From Coemansia sp. RSA 1804 (Eukaryota > Kickxellomycota > Kickxellomycetes > Kickxellales > Kickxellaceae): DNA of 16,360 bases. The notes under the pieces are model-generated. The model was not told where the DNA came from and ran no database searches. It saw only the letters and a program-made list of their open reading frames with translations. How positions within the stretch are numbered: position 1 is the first letter of the stretch; each line of letters begins with the position of its first letter. Of the stretch, positions 8,188-16,360 are shown piece after piece. A program made the position numbers and the translations under genes. Location of the stretch: the NCBI GenBank assembly GCA_027578815.1, contig JANBTH010000486.1, forward strand, positions 1 through 16,360, in the 5' to 3' direction.

Positions 8188-9087
8188 CTAGAATACAAAG
8201 GGGATCATCGCCTTTCTTGATCCAGGATACTCTGGAAATGTCCGAACATACCATTGATGGATAAAGTACGCCCTTGGCGCCAGGTTACAGACGACATTTA
8301 GCACAAAAGCCCACGCTGCTGGCGACCCTGACGCAATGGCAAACCCGGTCCACTCCACAGCCTCGCAGAAGAAATGGGGACAAGAAACAAGTGCAAACAT
8401 GGAGCCATAGGGAACCAAGTACCTGCTGCTGCCTCCTGATCCGTTGCGCTCGACTTTGTTGGAGGTGGATCCTGAGCCTCCCCCAGCAGTGCCACCGGTG
8501 CTTGGCTTTGAGCGAAGCCGCATGAGCGTGTTGTCGTGGTGAATGTTTCCAGCAAAACCCGCTATAAAGAGAAACACACCCAACACGAATCGCCACCCAC
8601 GAGCACCAGGTGGTGCTGTATCTGGGCCCACCACGCCCAGCCACCGGCCGTTGAGGTACCCGTTCACAGCGTTGAACATGCACGCGCTAAGCATAATACC
8701 AATATGCATTCTCTTCCGACTTGGCTGTCGAAGCGGATAGACGACTGCACGATTCAAATAATGGATCATCCAGAGGCACACAAAAACAAGCGACCCTTGT
8801 GGCTCCTTGTCTCGAGCAAAAGGCAGCAGCATGGTCTTGCTGTGCAGAGCAGACAAGGGATCCTGCGAAAAGTATGAGTATGCAAGGACCGCTGGCGACA
8901 CGAGCTCCATTGCGATCCATGCAACGCGTCCGTTGATCGTGAGAACTCCGTTGTAGTCTGTCTGGCTTCCGTACGGGGACCCAACAAGAAAAAGCGCGCA
9001 AAATATGAAAACAGATATGACCTGGAACCCGTGTAGCGTCGTATTAAACAGCTCCTGTTCAGTCACAGCCAGCAGATGGCCCGCCAT
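8188..9087 (-). CDS. steroid 5-alpha-reductase-like membrane protein (SRD5A1/2 family)
   Basis: The 299-residue product resembles the SRD5A1/2 and plant DET2 family, NADPH-dependent reductases of the ER membrane that saturate a C4-C5 (or related enone) double bond. Matches to the human enzymes include INGRVAWIAMEL (51-62), HYLNRAVVYPLR (109-120), NGYLNGRWL (142-150), NIHHDNTLMRLR (181-192), VSCPHFFCEAVEWTGFAIAS (234-253), and the C-terminal WYVRTFPEYPGSRKAMIPF. There are about six or seven hydrophobic segments. A Gly/Ser/Thr-rich insert (about 193-221) precedes the YLVPYGSMF segment. The catalytic Gln-Glu pair of SRD5A2 is Met60-Glu61 here. I chose the ATG at 9087 (ACCATGG, optimal context); the frame extends upstream only with non-ATG codons. 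The natural substrate in a fungus is unknown. Confidence 0.92.
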   Translation of the reverse strand: MAGHLLAVTEQELFNTTLHGFQVISVFIFCALFLVGSPYGSQTDYNGVLTINGRVAWIAMELVSPAVLAYSYFSQDPLSALHSKTMLLPFARDKEPQGSLVFVCLWMIHYLNRAVVYPLRQPSRKRMHIGIMLSACMFNAVNGYLNGRWLGVVGPDTAPPGARGWRFVLGVFLFIAGFAGNIHHDNTLMRLRSKPSTGGTAGGGSGSTSNKVERNGSGGSSRYLVPYGSMFALVSCPHFFCEAVEWTGFAIASGSPAAWAFVLNVVCNLAPRAYFIHQWYVRTFPEYPGSRKAMIPFVF

Positions 9088-9415
9088 GGTCAAGCTATAA
9101 CGTCCACCGCCGTCTGGGTCTAGTAAAGAAGAAAATGAAACTACAGCTTCACTCGTCAACACAGAGCAAGTATGGCGAAGGCGGCGTAAGAAAAGGAAGC
9201 AAGGAATTCAGTCGAATTGCTTAAAAGTCTGGCGTTGAAATTGCGTCTATTAAATTCGGCTTTTTCTCAACTTTGCAAGAAAAAAATAAGAACGGGATGG
9301 GCCAAAAAGAAAAAAGAACTGGATGAGAGAGAAAGAGAAAGTAGGTAGGTGCACAGGAAACGAAGGAGCGAGAGAGGTGAAATAAAAGGTGTGGATAGAA
9401 AGGCCTAAAATAATC
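9088..9415. other. spacer between two minus-strand genes
   Basis: These 328 bases hold the promoter of the 5-alpha-reductase-like gene and the 3' UTR of the G3BP-like gene. The forward strand has a GA-rich tract at about 9310-9380. I see no canonical AATAAA for the G3BP-like gene and no other feature. Confidence 0.6.
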
Positions 9416-11135
9416 TCACTGCTTTCCATTGCGGGCACGGCTGCCAGGAGCGCCGCCAGTAGGACCGGAACCAGAACCAGAACCAGAGCCAGCACCAGCG
9501 CCGCCCGTGCTGCCTCCGCTGGCGGTGGCGGTACGGCTGCGAGATCCACGACCAGACCCAACACGCTCAAAATCACCCGATCCATTGCGTGGCTGTGAGC
9601 CGGAGGGTTGCTTGTTGCCTCCACCGCTACGCTGCTGCTTGCTGTCGCTACGGCCACGACGCTCCTCAATAACAACCCTGTTGGTCAGAACAGTTATGGA
9701 TCCGGCATTAAGCGCCTTCTGCTTGGCCGCCTCGGAGCTGAACTCCACAATGCCGGTGGTCTTGTGTGCAATGAAGTCGACGGACGCAACAGGCCCAAAC
9801 ACGCCGAATGCCTCCTTGAGAGCTCCAACGGTTGTGGCCTGTGGAATGTTCTTGAGGAAAACAGACAGCGCCTCGTTTCTCCGGCGACCATCGCGAGGGC
9901 CAGAGGTTGGGGTGCCCACACGCACCGACGGCTCTGGGCTGGCATTGGGCATGTTCGAGGCTGGCGCAACGGTGCCCTCGACCTTTGCCATTCTGTTGCC
10001 CCACTTGTTGCTGTTGTTGGCAGCCAGGTTTGCCCACGAGGTGGGCTTGGAAGGAACGGGTGCCGCTGCTGCTGCTGCTGCTGGCTTTTCTGTCTTGGGC
10101 GCCTCTTCAGCGACAGAAGCTTCTGCAACAGGAGTCGCAGGCTTCTCTCTGGCGGCCTTTGGCTTGGCTTCAGCCTTGGCAGAAACAGGAGCAGCAGGTT
10201 TGGGTGCAGCCTGCTCTTCTGTGGCAGCCGCTTTGGCCTCGGCCCCCACCTCTGGCGCAGATTCAGCAGCAGCCTCAACCGATACAGCTGCAACTTCCTT
10301 CTCAACGTCCTCGCTAACATCAACCTTCTCGTCCTTTGGCACAGCAGCTGCGGCCTTGATGGCTTCGGGTGCGGGTGCTGCAGCAGCCTCAACAGGGACC
10401 TCAGATGAAGCAGCAGCAGTTTCGGCAGCAGCACCAGCAGAGTTTGCGCCATCAAGCTCGTCTTCCTCTTCCTTCAGGTAGCGCAGAATGTTGTTGTGGA
10501 GATAATAGCCTCCTGGCTGTTCAGCCAAAAGGAATGTCTGGCAGAACACCCGAGGTGCCTGCTCACTAAAGCTGATCTTGCCAAGAACCTGGATCAGAAT
10601 ACCATCACCGATTGCTGGAAGCGTATCGACATTGGATACGGCCACCCTGCAGTCCTTAAAGTCGGATGCAGCAATCGCAGCACGGATCTCCTACACTGAG
10701 CAAAAAAAAAAAGTTTTTTTGGTACAGAGAATCCTTGAAATCCACAATTCCTTTTTGTACGTTAGTATCCATTGCCTTTTTCTATGGTCATAAAAGTCTA
10801 GGTCAATGTATTTCCCATACACTATGCGGAGCTGGCCGAGCGACCACAGACAAGAAAGCAATAACACTACACCTCACATTTACATATCACACTACAAACC
10901 ACACGCAAAAATACTTTACCTGCTGACCGTTGGCCTGCCTCACAACCTCGCCCTCAGTTCCCTGGATAAAAGTCGACTTCTTTCCATAGAACTTGTACAG
11001 CCGTGACGGATCGCTGTTCATCATGTTGTAGTATTGCTTGGCAAACATCCATCCGACCTCCTGGGCGCACACCTTCCGGCTCTCCTCACCTGGGTTATTC
11101 CCGTTGATTGTAGGCTGCTGCTGGACAAGAGACAT
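9416..11135 (-). CDS. G3BP/Bre5/Nxt3-like protein: NTF2 domain plus RRM
   Basis: Two exons (11135-10920 and 10690-9416, phase 0 junction) encode 496 residues. The NTF2-like domain spans about residues 20-155 (VGWMFAKQYYNMMNSDPSRL, then YYLHNNILRYL). A long Ala/Glu/Pro/Lys-rich linker follows (about 152-287), then an SWANLA motif (290-295) as in this family. The RRM is at about 346-416 (RNP2 VFLKNI; RNP1 region TTGIVEF, degenerate). A Gly/Ser/Arg-rich tail with SGSGSGSG ends the protein. Animal G3BP nucleates stress granules; yeast Bre5 and fission yeast Nxt3 are cofactors of the Ubp3 deubiquitinase. Either role would fit; the sequence does not decide between them. The split across the intron lies inside the NTF2 domain, and both halves are needed for it. 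Confidence 0.93.
10062..10083. repeat. GCT triplet repeat coding for poly-alanine
   Basis: An uninterrupted run of GCT/CTG triplets on the forward strand reads as GCA/AGC on the coding strand and gives the poly-Ala stretch in the G3BP-like linker. Copy number may vary between strains. Confidence 0.8.
10691..10919 (-). other. intron of the G3BP-like gene (229 bases)
   Basis: On the minus strand the donor is CAG|GTAAAG (exon 1 ends at 10920) and the acceptor is GTGTAG|GAG (exon 2 starts at 10690). Splicing joins QQ to EIRAAIAASDF in phase 0 and completes the NTF2 fold; without it exon 1 runs into a stop after about ten codons. An A/T homopolymer tract lies close to the acceptor. Confidence 0.92.
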
Positions 11136-11408
11136 AGTTTGTGCCCGGTGTTTCTATTTCCTAAACTATACGTCGTTAATATATGGTGCAAAAGTAAGGA
11201 AGAGGATGAGATGATGCTGTAGCATGCAGTAAATAAAGCGTGTTTTGAAAAACAAGAGAGAAAAAAGGCGTCTTGATCGGAACGCAAACAGTAACAGAGA
11301 GACAAAGCAAAGAATAATGAAATGGACGTCTGTATCCCAATTGCCGTATTTATTCTTCCTTGACCTCTCCCCCAAAAAAAGTTCCAATCAAAAAAGTTGC
11401 AACAATGG

Positions 11409-11549
11409 ATGGTGTCGGCAGCTGAGACGATGCTGTGCAATCAATACGTATACAAGCCTGCCGACAAGATAAAGGCGGTTGATGTTGGTAGGACGCTGTG
11501 TATGGCATCCGCTACAGCCGAGCTTAATGCGTTGAACGGGGATGCTTAA
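11409..11549 (+). CDS. possible small protein, 46 codons
   Basis: This short frame starts MVSAAETMLCNQYVYK and ends ELNALNGDA before TAA. I do not recognise a family. It is open because its base use is richer in G+C and more codon-like than the AT-rich DNA on both sides. The predicted product is a mixed, soluble-looking sequence with a central KPADKIKAVD and no membrane segment. It lies in the spacer between the divergent G3BP-like and kinase genes, 274 bases from the former. Another ATG four bases upstream (11405) is in a different frame and stops after six codons. It could be a real microprotein, the last exon of a gene whose other exons I cannot find, a decayed gene, or chance. In-frame codons continue upstream without an ATG to a stop at 11361. 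Confidence 0.35.
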   Translation: MVSAAETMLCNQYVYKPADKIKAVDVGRTLCMASATAELNALNGDA

Positions 11550-11810
11550 GAACCCCCTCCCTCAAGACATAATATCTCTCTAACAACCAGATTACCTACC
11601 TCTAGAACTAAATCCAAGTGAATAAGTCAACGTGCTGCAAAGCAGTATTTTTGGGAAAGAAGATTCTTTAAATCGTGCGTAGATGCGAGTGTGCGTAGGC
11701 AAATTTTGTAAGCTATTCTCTGCAAGAAAAAATGTTCGACTACCAGAAGGAAGAGAAGCAGATTGCAAAGAAAACAATATACCGAATTAAAAGAAAAAGA
11801 CAGTTTCAAA

Positions 11811-11832
11811 CAAGCAAGCAAGCAAGTAAGCA
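11811..11832. repeat. CAAG tetranucleotide repeat
   Basis: About five tandem copies of CAAG, with one substitution (AAGT), lie in the kinase upstream region in an A-rich context. Confidence 0.75.
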
Positions 11833-12066
11833 AGAAGAAAACCAAAGAAAAAAGAGCCAGCTTTTATTGTGCGATGCATTTGCTTCCCTCGCTTTTTTGA
11901 CCAGGAGATCTTTTTTGATTTGGATTTGACATCGTTTTTCGCTTGGTGGTGGATGAACAAAAAGACTCGCGTCAACGCTTGCTTTCATTTTTGCTCTTTG
12001 TGTCCATTGCTTTTTCTCTCTTTCTTGTATGCCAGATTTTAATATAAAAGTATTATTTGCCGCCCG

Positions 12067-12090
12067 ACGCGTCTGACCACCCAATATATA
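12067..12090 (+). promoter_or_regulatory. possible core promoter of the kinase gene
   Basis: TATATA at 12085-12090 lies about 50 bases before the kinase ATG, with ACGCGT at 12067-12072 just upstream. ACGCGT is the MCB element of yeast G1/S genes. One short match can be chance, and TATA so close to the ATG would imply a very short leader. Confidence 0.3.
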
Positions 12091-12138
12091 CCTCAATAGC
12101 CTTGCACCTTCCCGACATAAAAAGATATTAAGAACGGA

Positions 12139-14154
12139 ATGGACAGTCAACTAGAACCTCTGCGTATACACGACTATACAGTGATGGCAACGCTTGGCTT
12201 GACCACACTGTACACTAGGATTGGCCAGCAGATAGAGGACGAAAATGAACGACTGTCAGGCCCAACCACTACACAAAGCAGTCTAGGTGGTGCATACAGT
12301 ACCAGTATACAAGCTCCATCGTTTGGACGCTATGGAGACGCTAAGACTGGACTTTATAACTCGAATTCACCGCTGAAAGCGAATACCAATCTTATTGACA
12401 GCAGCATAAACGGTAGCAGCAGCAACAGCAATCACCACCACCACCACCACCACCACCATCACAATCGCAGTACGCGGAGCAAACGTAGGGGCACATTTGA
12501 GAACGGAATAAAAATCCCAAGCGACACTATCGCTATTGCTAGGTCGCATACCCAAAGCCCTGCTGGCACCGTGCAACGGTCTGGCGGGGCAAATTCTACC
12601 AGCCAGACAATGCGTACAAAGAGGTTGCGAAACAGCAACAACAACAGCAGCCACCATGCATCCATCGGCACAAGTGCACGTCTCAGAAGCGCGTTTGCCC
12701 GCGTCAAGCCTGAGAAGGCTTCTCACACAGAAGGAGACACGTCGCTAGACAGCGGCACTACTGGCCCGGTTGGCCGGAGAAACAAGGTGCACGCTGGAAA
12801 GATAAACCCAAATACACTGAATCATCCCGGATCCACGGATACGCGGCCTAAAGAATACGGCGAGGTCTGGTTCGATCGCTACATGGTAATAGCAAAACTG
12901 GGCGAGGGCGCGTTTAGTCAGGCGTTTCTTGCCGTTGATCTGCATTGCAACCGCATGGGAAGGCGACACGACGGGATTCGACTGGTTACTGTTAAGCGAA
13001 TGGGGTTGAAAGAGGGCACTATTGGTATTTCTGACTACGAGACAATTTTGATGCTTAACAGGCTCGATCCAGGCGAGAAGGTGCCAATAGTTCGCGTTTA
13101 CGGAATATTCTTGCATCGGCCTGTCTCTCGACATACTTCGGACCATGAATTGGTTTCGCGGCGGATGTTATCAGCTCATATCTCAAACGCCGATCTTGGC
13201 GGACATGTATTGTCCTCGATGACAGACAGCGACTACCCGATCCGCAGCACGAACGATGCCACACGGATGCGTGTTTTTGGCAGCCATGGCGAGTCTGATG
13301 TTCGAGGATTTCTGTTCGAGTCCGAAGCGATTGCCAGCTCTATGCCCTTTGAAACATGTGGCTATCACGTATGCTTGGTCATGGAGCCGTTGCTGGGCAA
13401 CACATTGCACGACGCCTTTCCCCAGCGGATCAAGGCATTGTATGGCTCACATGACGAGATCATTGCCAAGCAAATGCATATTGATATGATCCGCACCGTT
13501 GTTCGGCAGCTGCTGGTTGCTCTTGCACATATGCACAGCAACTCACTGATCCATGCGGATATCAAAACGACCAACGTCATCTGTGTTGATGATTCGACCC
13601 TGCGCGTCAAGCTCATTGACTTTGGAAACTCTGTTAGCGATGGTGATGTCTCAGAGTACTACAGCACATTCGAAATACAGACAGTCTGGTTTCGTGCACC
13701 AGAGGTTGCCTATCAACGGCCGTTTGGTCGGGCAATCGACATCTGGTCTATCGGCTGTGTCATGTGCGAACTATGGCTTGGCCGGTCGCTCTTTACAGAC
13801 ATGGACAATGCGAACCTGATACGCAGCATACTCAAGCTCCGTGGCCCTCCACCAGCCCAGTTATATAGTGCATCACCTTTTTACATTGAAATTCTACGGT
13901 CTTGGTGCGGGCGGCCAACCCCCGGCTTTGCACCGGCTGCGGTTGGCGGCAGACACAAGCCAAGCATGCATCCTGAGCTGAATATTGATTGGGATCCTCA
14001 GCTCCGCATGCAATGGCTTAAACACTCGTTACATGTCCACGACGATGATTTTGTATCGCTTGCTGACGCGCTTCTAGAGTACGATCCCGAAGAGCGATTA
14101 ACCGCCGCAGAAGCGCTTGAGCATCCGTTTTTCCAAGGGATGTATGCCTTTTAA
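12139..14154 (+). CDS. CMGC-group protein kinase (DYRK/PRP4/SRPK-like)
   Basis: The 671-residue product has a low-complexity N-terminal third rich in Ser, Asn and Thr, with ten consecutive His (99-108), followed by a kinase domain from about 245 to the end. Kinase motifs: Gly loop GEGAFSQ (255-261), VTVKR Lys K286, a candidate helix-C Glu E301, HADIKTTN catalytic loop (D474, K476, N479), DFG (D494), EIQTVWFRAPE (512-522), DIWSIGC and a C-lobe ending ERLTAAEALEHPFF. HADIK recalls PRP4 kinases, DFGNS recalls DYRK, and EIQT recalls SRPK, so I place it only in the CMGC group. About 90 extra residues sit in the N lobe between the β4 region (VYGIFLHRP) and the hinge strand (HVCLVMEP). Catalytic residues are intact, so an active Ser/Thr or dual-specificity kinase is expected. 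Convergent with the WDR89-like gene. Confidence 0.93.
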   Translation: MDSQLEPLRIHDYTVMATLGLTTLYTRIGQQIEDENERLSGPTTTQSSLGGAYSTSIQAPSFGRYGDAKTGLYNSNSPLKANTNLIDSSINGSSSNSNHHHHHHHHHHNRSTRSKRRGTFENGIKIPSDTIAIARSHTQSPAGTVQRSGGANSTSQTMRTKRLRNSNNNSSHHASIGTSARLRSAFARVKPEKASHTEGDTSLDSGTTGPVGRRNKVHAGKINPNTLNHPGSTDTRPKEYGEVWFDRYMVIAKLGEGAFSQAFLAVDLHCNRMGRRHDGIRLVTVKRMGLKEGTIGISDYETILMLNRLDPGEKVPIVRVYGIFLHRPVSRHTSDHELVSRRMLSAHISNADLGGHVLSSMTDSDYPIRSTNDATRMRVFGSHGESDVRGFLFESEAIASSMPFETCGYHVCLVMEPLLGNTLHDAFPQRIKALYGSHDEIIAKQMHIDMIRTVVRQLLVALAHMHSNSLIHADIKTTNVICVDDSTLRVKLIDFGNSVSDGDVSEYYSTFEIQTVWFRAPEVAYQRPFGRAIDIWSIGCVMCELWLGRSLFTDMDNANLIRSILKLRGPPPAQLYSASPFYIEILRSWCGRPTPGFAPAAVGGRHKPSMHPELNIDWDPQLRMQWLKHSLHVHDDDFVSLADALLEYDPEERLTAAEALEHPFFQGMYAF

Positions 14155-14226
14155 TCATCCAAAGCCGATTCTAACTCGGAGATGTGTTTTTCTTCTTCTC
14201 ACTCTCACTTTATCAAGGATTTCTAA

Positions 14227-14232
14227 TTTATT
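14227..14232 (-). terminator. poly(A) signal of the WDR89-like gene
   Basis: The minus strand reads AATAAA 51 bases beyond the TGA stop. It lies inside the 128-base gap to the kinase stop codon, so the two transcripts probably have very short or overlapping 3' ends. Confidence 0.55.
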
Positions 14233-14282
14233 TGTAAATATCCAAAAGAAGAAACATTGAAAAAGTTCATCAAGAGCACAAG

Positions 14283-15407
14283 TCAGTATGGTGAAAACCT
14301 ACGGTTCCCGTTGCTGGAGCCGACATTTCCATGCTCGCCTGATCCAAAAGTCTTCTTCGTGTCAGAAGATAGCTGTAGAGGATTTGCCAGCGGAGAAGCC
14401 AAAGGCACGTTGGTTGACCACCATGTAAGGTGCCCATCCTCACCGCCTGACACAGCCCATTCCTGGCCAATGCCCCAGTCAAACGCACGTACAATTGCAG
14501 AATGCCCAGATGCCAATGCCTGCACATGCTCAAAAGAACCAGCACCCACGTGGAGCAAATGTATATCCCCACCATTGGTGCCAGAAACCATGTATAACCG
14601 CTCAGTCTGCGGATCATATCGAAAGTCAACCATATAGTCAATGGGAATACCGCTCTCCTTGATATCACGTACATCGCCGAAATCGGCTAGCTGTGTTGAA
14701 TCGTTGGTCCACAGCTGCAGAGTCTCCATGTCGCTCTGGGCATAGATAAACTGCGAATCCGGTCCAAAATACCCGCACTTTGCCACAGACGCATTTGTGT
14801 TGGCAACGTAAAGAAGGGCATCGTCTTCATCTGACTGGCTCGCATCAAACGTGCAAAGCAGGCCGTCCGTGGATCCCGACAGAAACTGGTTAGGCGCACT
14901 CGGGCAGCAGTGGATTTGGCTCACGTCGTCGCTATGCGAGTTTTCAAACAGCTTGACTGGTGTAGATGGTACACGCGGGTCCCAGAATGTTATATTTGCG
15001 CTGTAGCTATCGTTCAAAATGGATCCGCCAACAAGAAAAGTGTTATTCGCAGAAATATCAAAGCTCAACAACGGGTCATTAGCCTTGAATACCTGTACAG
15101 GCGATGTGAGCGCTTGCCGCAAATCCCAATGCGCTATTTGTTTGTCAGCAGAACACGTAAACAAACCAGTCTCTCGTGATCTTATCTGTGTAAGCTGGTC
15201 TTTATGATAGTCCAGAAGACAGGTCTTCTGGAGCGTCTCGGGCTCGTAAAAGCACACCTTTTGGTTAGATCCAGAGACAGCCAGGCCGATATCAGTAAGC
15301 AAGGTCTCGTATATGTACACGTCTTTGCCCAAGTCAAACATTGCTGCATTGGCCATTTGCAGCTTTGGAAGAAGCGTGGGCGCCTGAGTTACTGGGATAC
15401 GGGCCAT
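14283..15407 (-). CDS. WDR89: WDR89-like WD40-repeat protein
   Basis: A single exon encodes 374 residues, close to human WDR89 (387). It is expected to form a seven-bladed propeller. Visible repeat ends include IAHWDLRQ (91-98), ITFWDPR (139-145), LCTFDAS (184-190), LQLWTND (230-236) and LTWWST (327-332). Segments that match WDR89 rather than a generic WD protein are HSDDVSQIHCCPS (158-170), SGSTDGLL (177-184), the EDDALL after blade 4 (194-199), DVRDI (245-249), GTNGGDIHLL (276-285) and GHSAIVRAFDW (301-311). The C-terminal 40 residues are Gly/Ser/Asn-rich and probably disordered. The molecular role of WDR89 is poorly defined; no catalytic activity is expected. Confidence 0.9.
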   Translation of the reverse strand: MARIPVTQAPTLLPKLQMANAAMFDLGKDVYIYETLLTDIGLAVSGSNQKVCFYEPETLQKTCLLDYHKDQLTQIRSRETGLFTCSADKQIAHWDLRQALTSPVQVFKANDPLLSFDISANNTFLVGGSILNDSYSANITFWDPRVPSTPVKLFENSHSDDVSQIHCCPSAPNQFLSGSTDGLLCTFDASQSDEDDALLYVANTNASVAKCGYFGPDSQFIYAQSDMETLQLWTNDSTQLADFGDVRDIKESGIPIDYMVDFRYDPQTERLYMVSGTNGGDIHLLHVGAGSFEHVQALASGHSAIVRAFDWGIGQEWAVSGGEDGHLTWWSTNVPLASPLANPLQLSSDTKKTFGSGEHGNVGSSNGNRRFSPY

Positions 15408-16360
15408 CTGTGCGAGTCGTTCCTTTGAATTGGGAATTCGACGACAAGATTATAGAAAAGAATTTACAGAATGAAGCTGACAAAGTGGAAAGAAGTGAGA
15501 AAAATATAGATGGATAACCTAAGCGATTGACTCTACACAGTCTGTGTTTGAGTTTGTAAAAAAAATTCTGATCAGCTAATTACGAATCAACATTAATTTT
15601 TAGCAGGGTTTGCCGTATATATTAATAAGCCATATACCAGTGTAATCCATTTATTTTATTTTGAAATAGAATGAGTTTCCAGTCATAGGACCAACAGACA
15701 TAGAAGTTGTTTGCGGGACTCGTGGCGCTGCAGCGTTTAACAGAAGATATTCGGGAGTTTATATGTTATTCCGATAATTGTAGCGTGTAGTTAACAGTCA
15801 TTACAGTATAAGGCACTAGCAAAACATCCATTAGCACATTAGCAGTGTACTATATTAAACAGAATGTGCTCGTTACTTTGTTGCAGAATTGTAGAATTGA
15901 TTTCTTACAAGTTTTTTAAGTGATAGTTTAATTATTACTCTTACGTTCTCATATACTTGTCACTTAATGTTGTTAGATTTCTTTTAAATACGTAGTGCCA
16001 TTAAATTGCAGCCATATTATTACTAGTTCTAGTTGAATTGTAAAGTATATATACAGTATGTGTTTTTTCTAAACAAGAAAATATGCGCTATAATTAGAAA
16101 TTCTGAAGACAAGCAAAAAAATATTTTAATGTTGGCATTGCTATATTTTGTAATGATGCATAGAAATGCTTTCTTTTGCAACCGTGTCATCCAGTTGCTT
16201 GTTTTTTTTTTTGAGAATACGAAACACAATAAGCGTTACAATGGCTGGTTGTTTAATATAGCCCCTTTTTTTTTTAAAAAAAGTTCTTATCCAGAGCGTA
16301 ACATGACAAGTTGGTATAACCACATTGCCGAGTTGCACATGTTATTTCATCGCCATTATC
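15408..16360. other. AT-rich right flank
   Basis: The first 100 or so bases should carry the WDR89-like promoter. The rest is strongly AT-rich, with T11 (16202-16212) and T10A7 (16266-16282) homopolymer tracts. The open frames are short and A/T-driven. I see no gene, RNA or terminal repeat. Confidence 0.6.

Larger units (their letters stand above)
11136..12138. other. spacer between divergent genes
   Basis: Apart from the possible ORF at 11409-11549 this 1 kb is AT-rich and looks like two promoters with their leaders. A CAAG/GCAA tetramer repeat lies at 11811-11832. Nothing resembling an RNA gene is visible. Confidence 0.6.

Noticed and set aside
9429..10481. 350-codon frame antisense to the G3BP-like gene
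   Set aside because: It is an Ala/Gly/Ser-rich shadow of the repetitive linker of the minus-strand gene, whose NTF2 and RRM domains are clear.
1..16360. tRNA, rRNA, snoRNA, CRISPR, IS or LTR elements
   Set aside because: A read through the non-coding stretches found no tRNA TΨC-like core with a matching acceptor stem, no spaced repeat array and no terminal inverted or long direct repeats. Structure-based RNA searches were not possible here.

Overview
The window reads as nuclear DNA of a fungus. Seven protein genes of eukaryotic families lie on both strands, separated by AT-rich, pyrimidine-tract-rich intergenic DNA. Two genes carry one spliceosomal intron each, and AATAAA-type poly(A) signals sit just past several stop codons. 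A Cdc11-class septin is present. The few introns and the presence of a steroid 5-alpha-reductase-like gene would fit an early-diverging lineage such as Kickxellomycotina, but that placement is inference only.

Layout from left to right: 1-1445 holds no gene I can support. ATE1, the arginyl-tRNA--protein transferase of the Arg/N-degron pathway, runs + at 1648-3090 behind two good-context upstream ORFs. A roughly 1.1 kb spacer with a small direct repeat leads to an XPG/FEN1-superfamily nuclease-like gene (+, 4201-5652), which has all seven metal-binding acids and an unusually long spacer between its N and I domains. After a CT-rich leader comes a Cdc11-like septin (+, 6447-7947, one intron). A steroid 5-alpha-reductase-like membrane enzyme (-, 8188-9087) is convergent with it. 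Next is a G3BP/Bre5/Nxt3-like protein with an NTF2 domain and an RRM (-, 9416-11135, one intron). A roughly 1 kb spacer between divergent genes contains a possible 46-codon ORF (11409-11549). A CMGC-group protein kinase (+, 12139-14154) is tail-to-tail with a WDR89-like WD-repeat protein (-, 14283-15407). The final 0.95 kb is AT-rich and apparently gene-free.

The genes do not form a pathway or operon. They are typical unlinked fungal functions: protein degradation signals, DNA or RNA flap processing, the septin cytoskeleton, lipid or steroid reduction, stress-granule and deubiquitinase biology, and kinase signalling. I found no CRISPR array, insertion sequence, phage, tRNA or rRNA gene. Nothing in the window qualifies clearly as an undescribed system. 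The points most worth a second look are the nuclease-like gene, the possible small gene at 11409-11549, the atypical septin nucleotide site and its distant branch point, the ATE1 upstream ORFs, and the kinase architecture.
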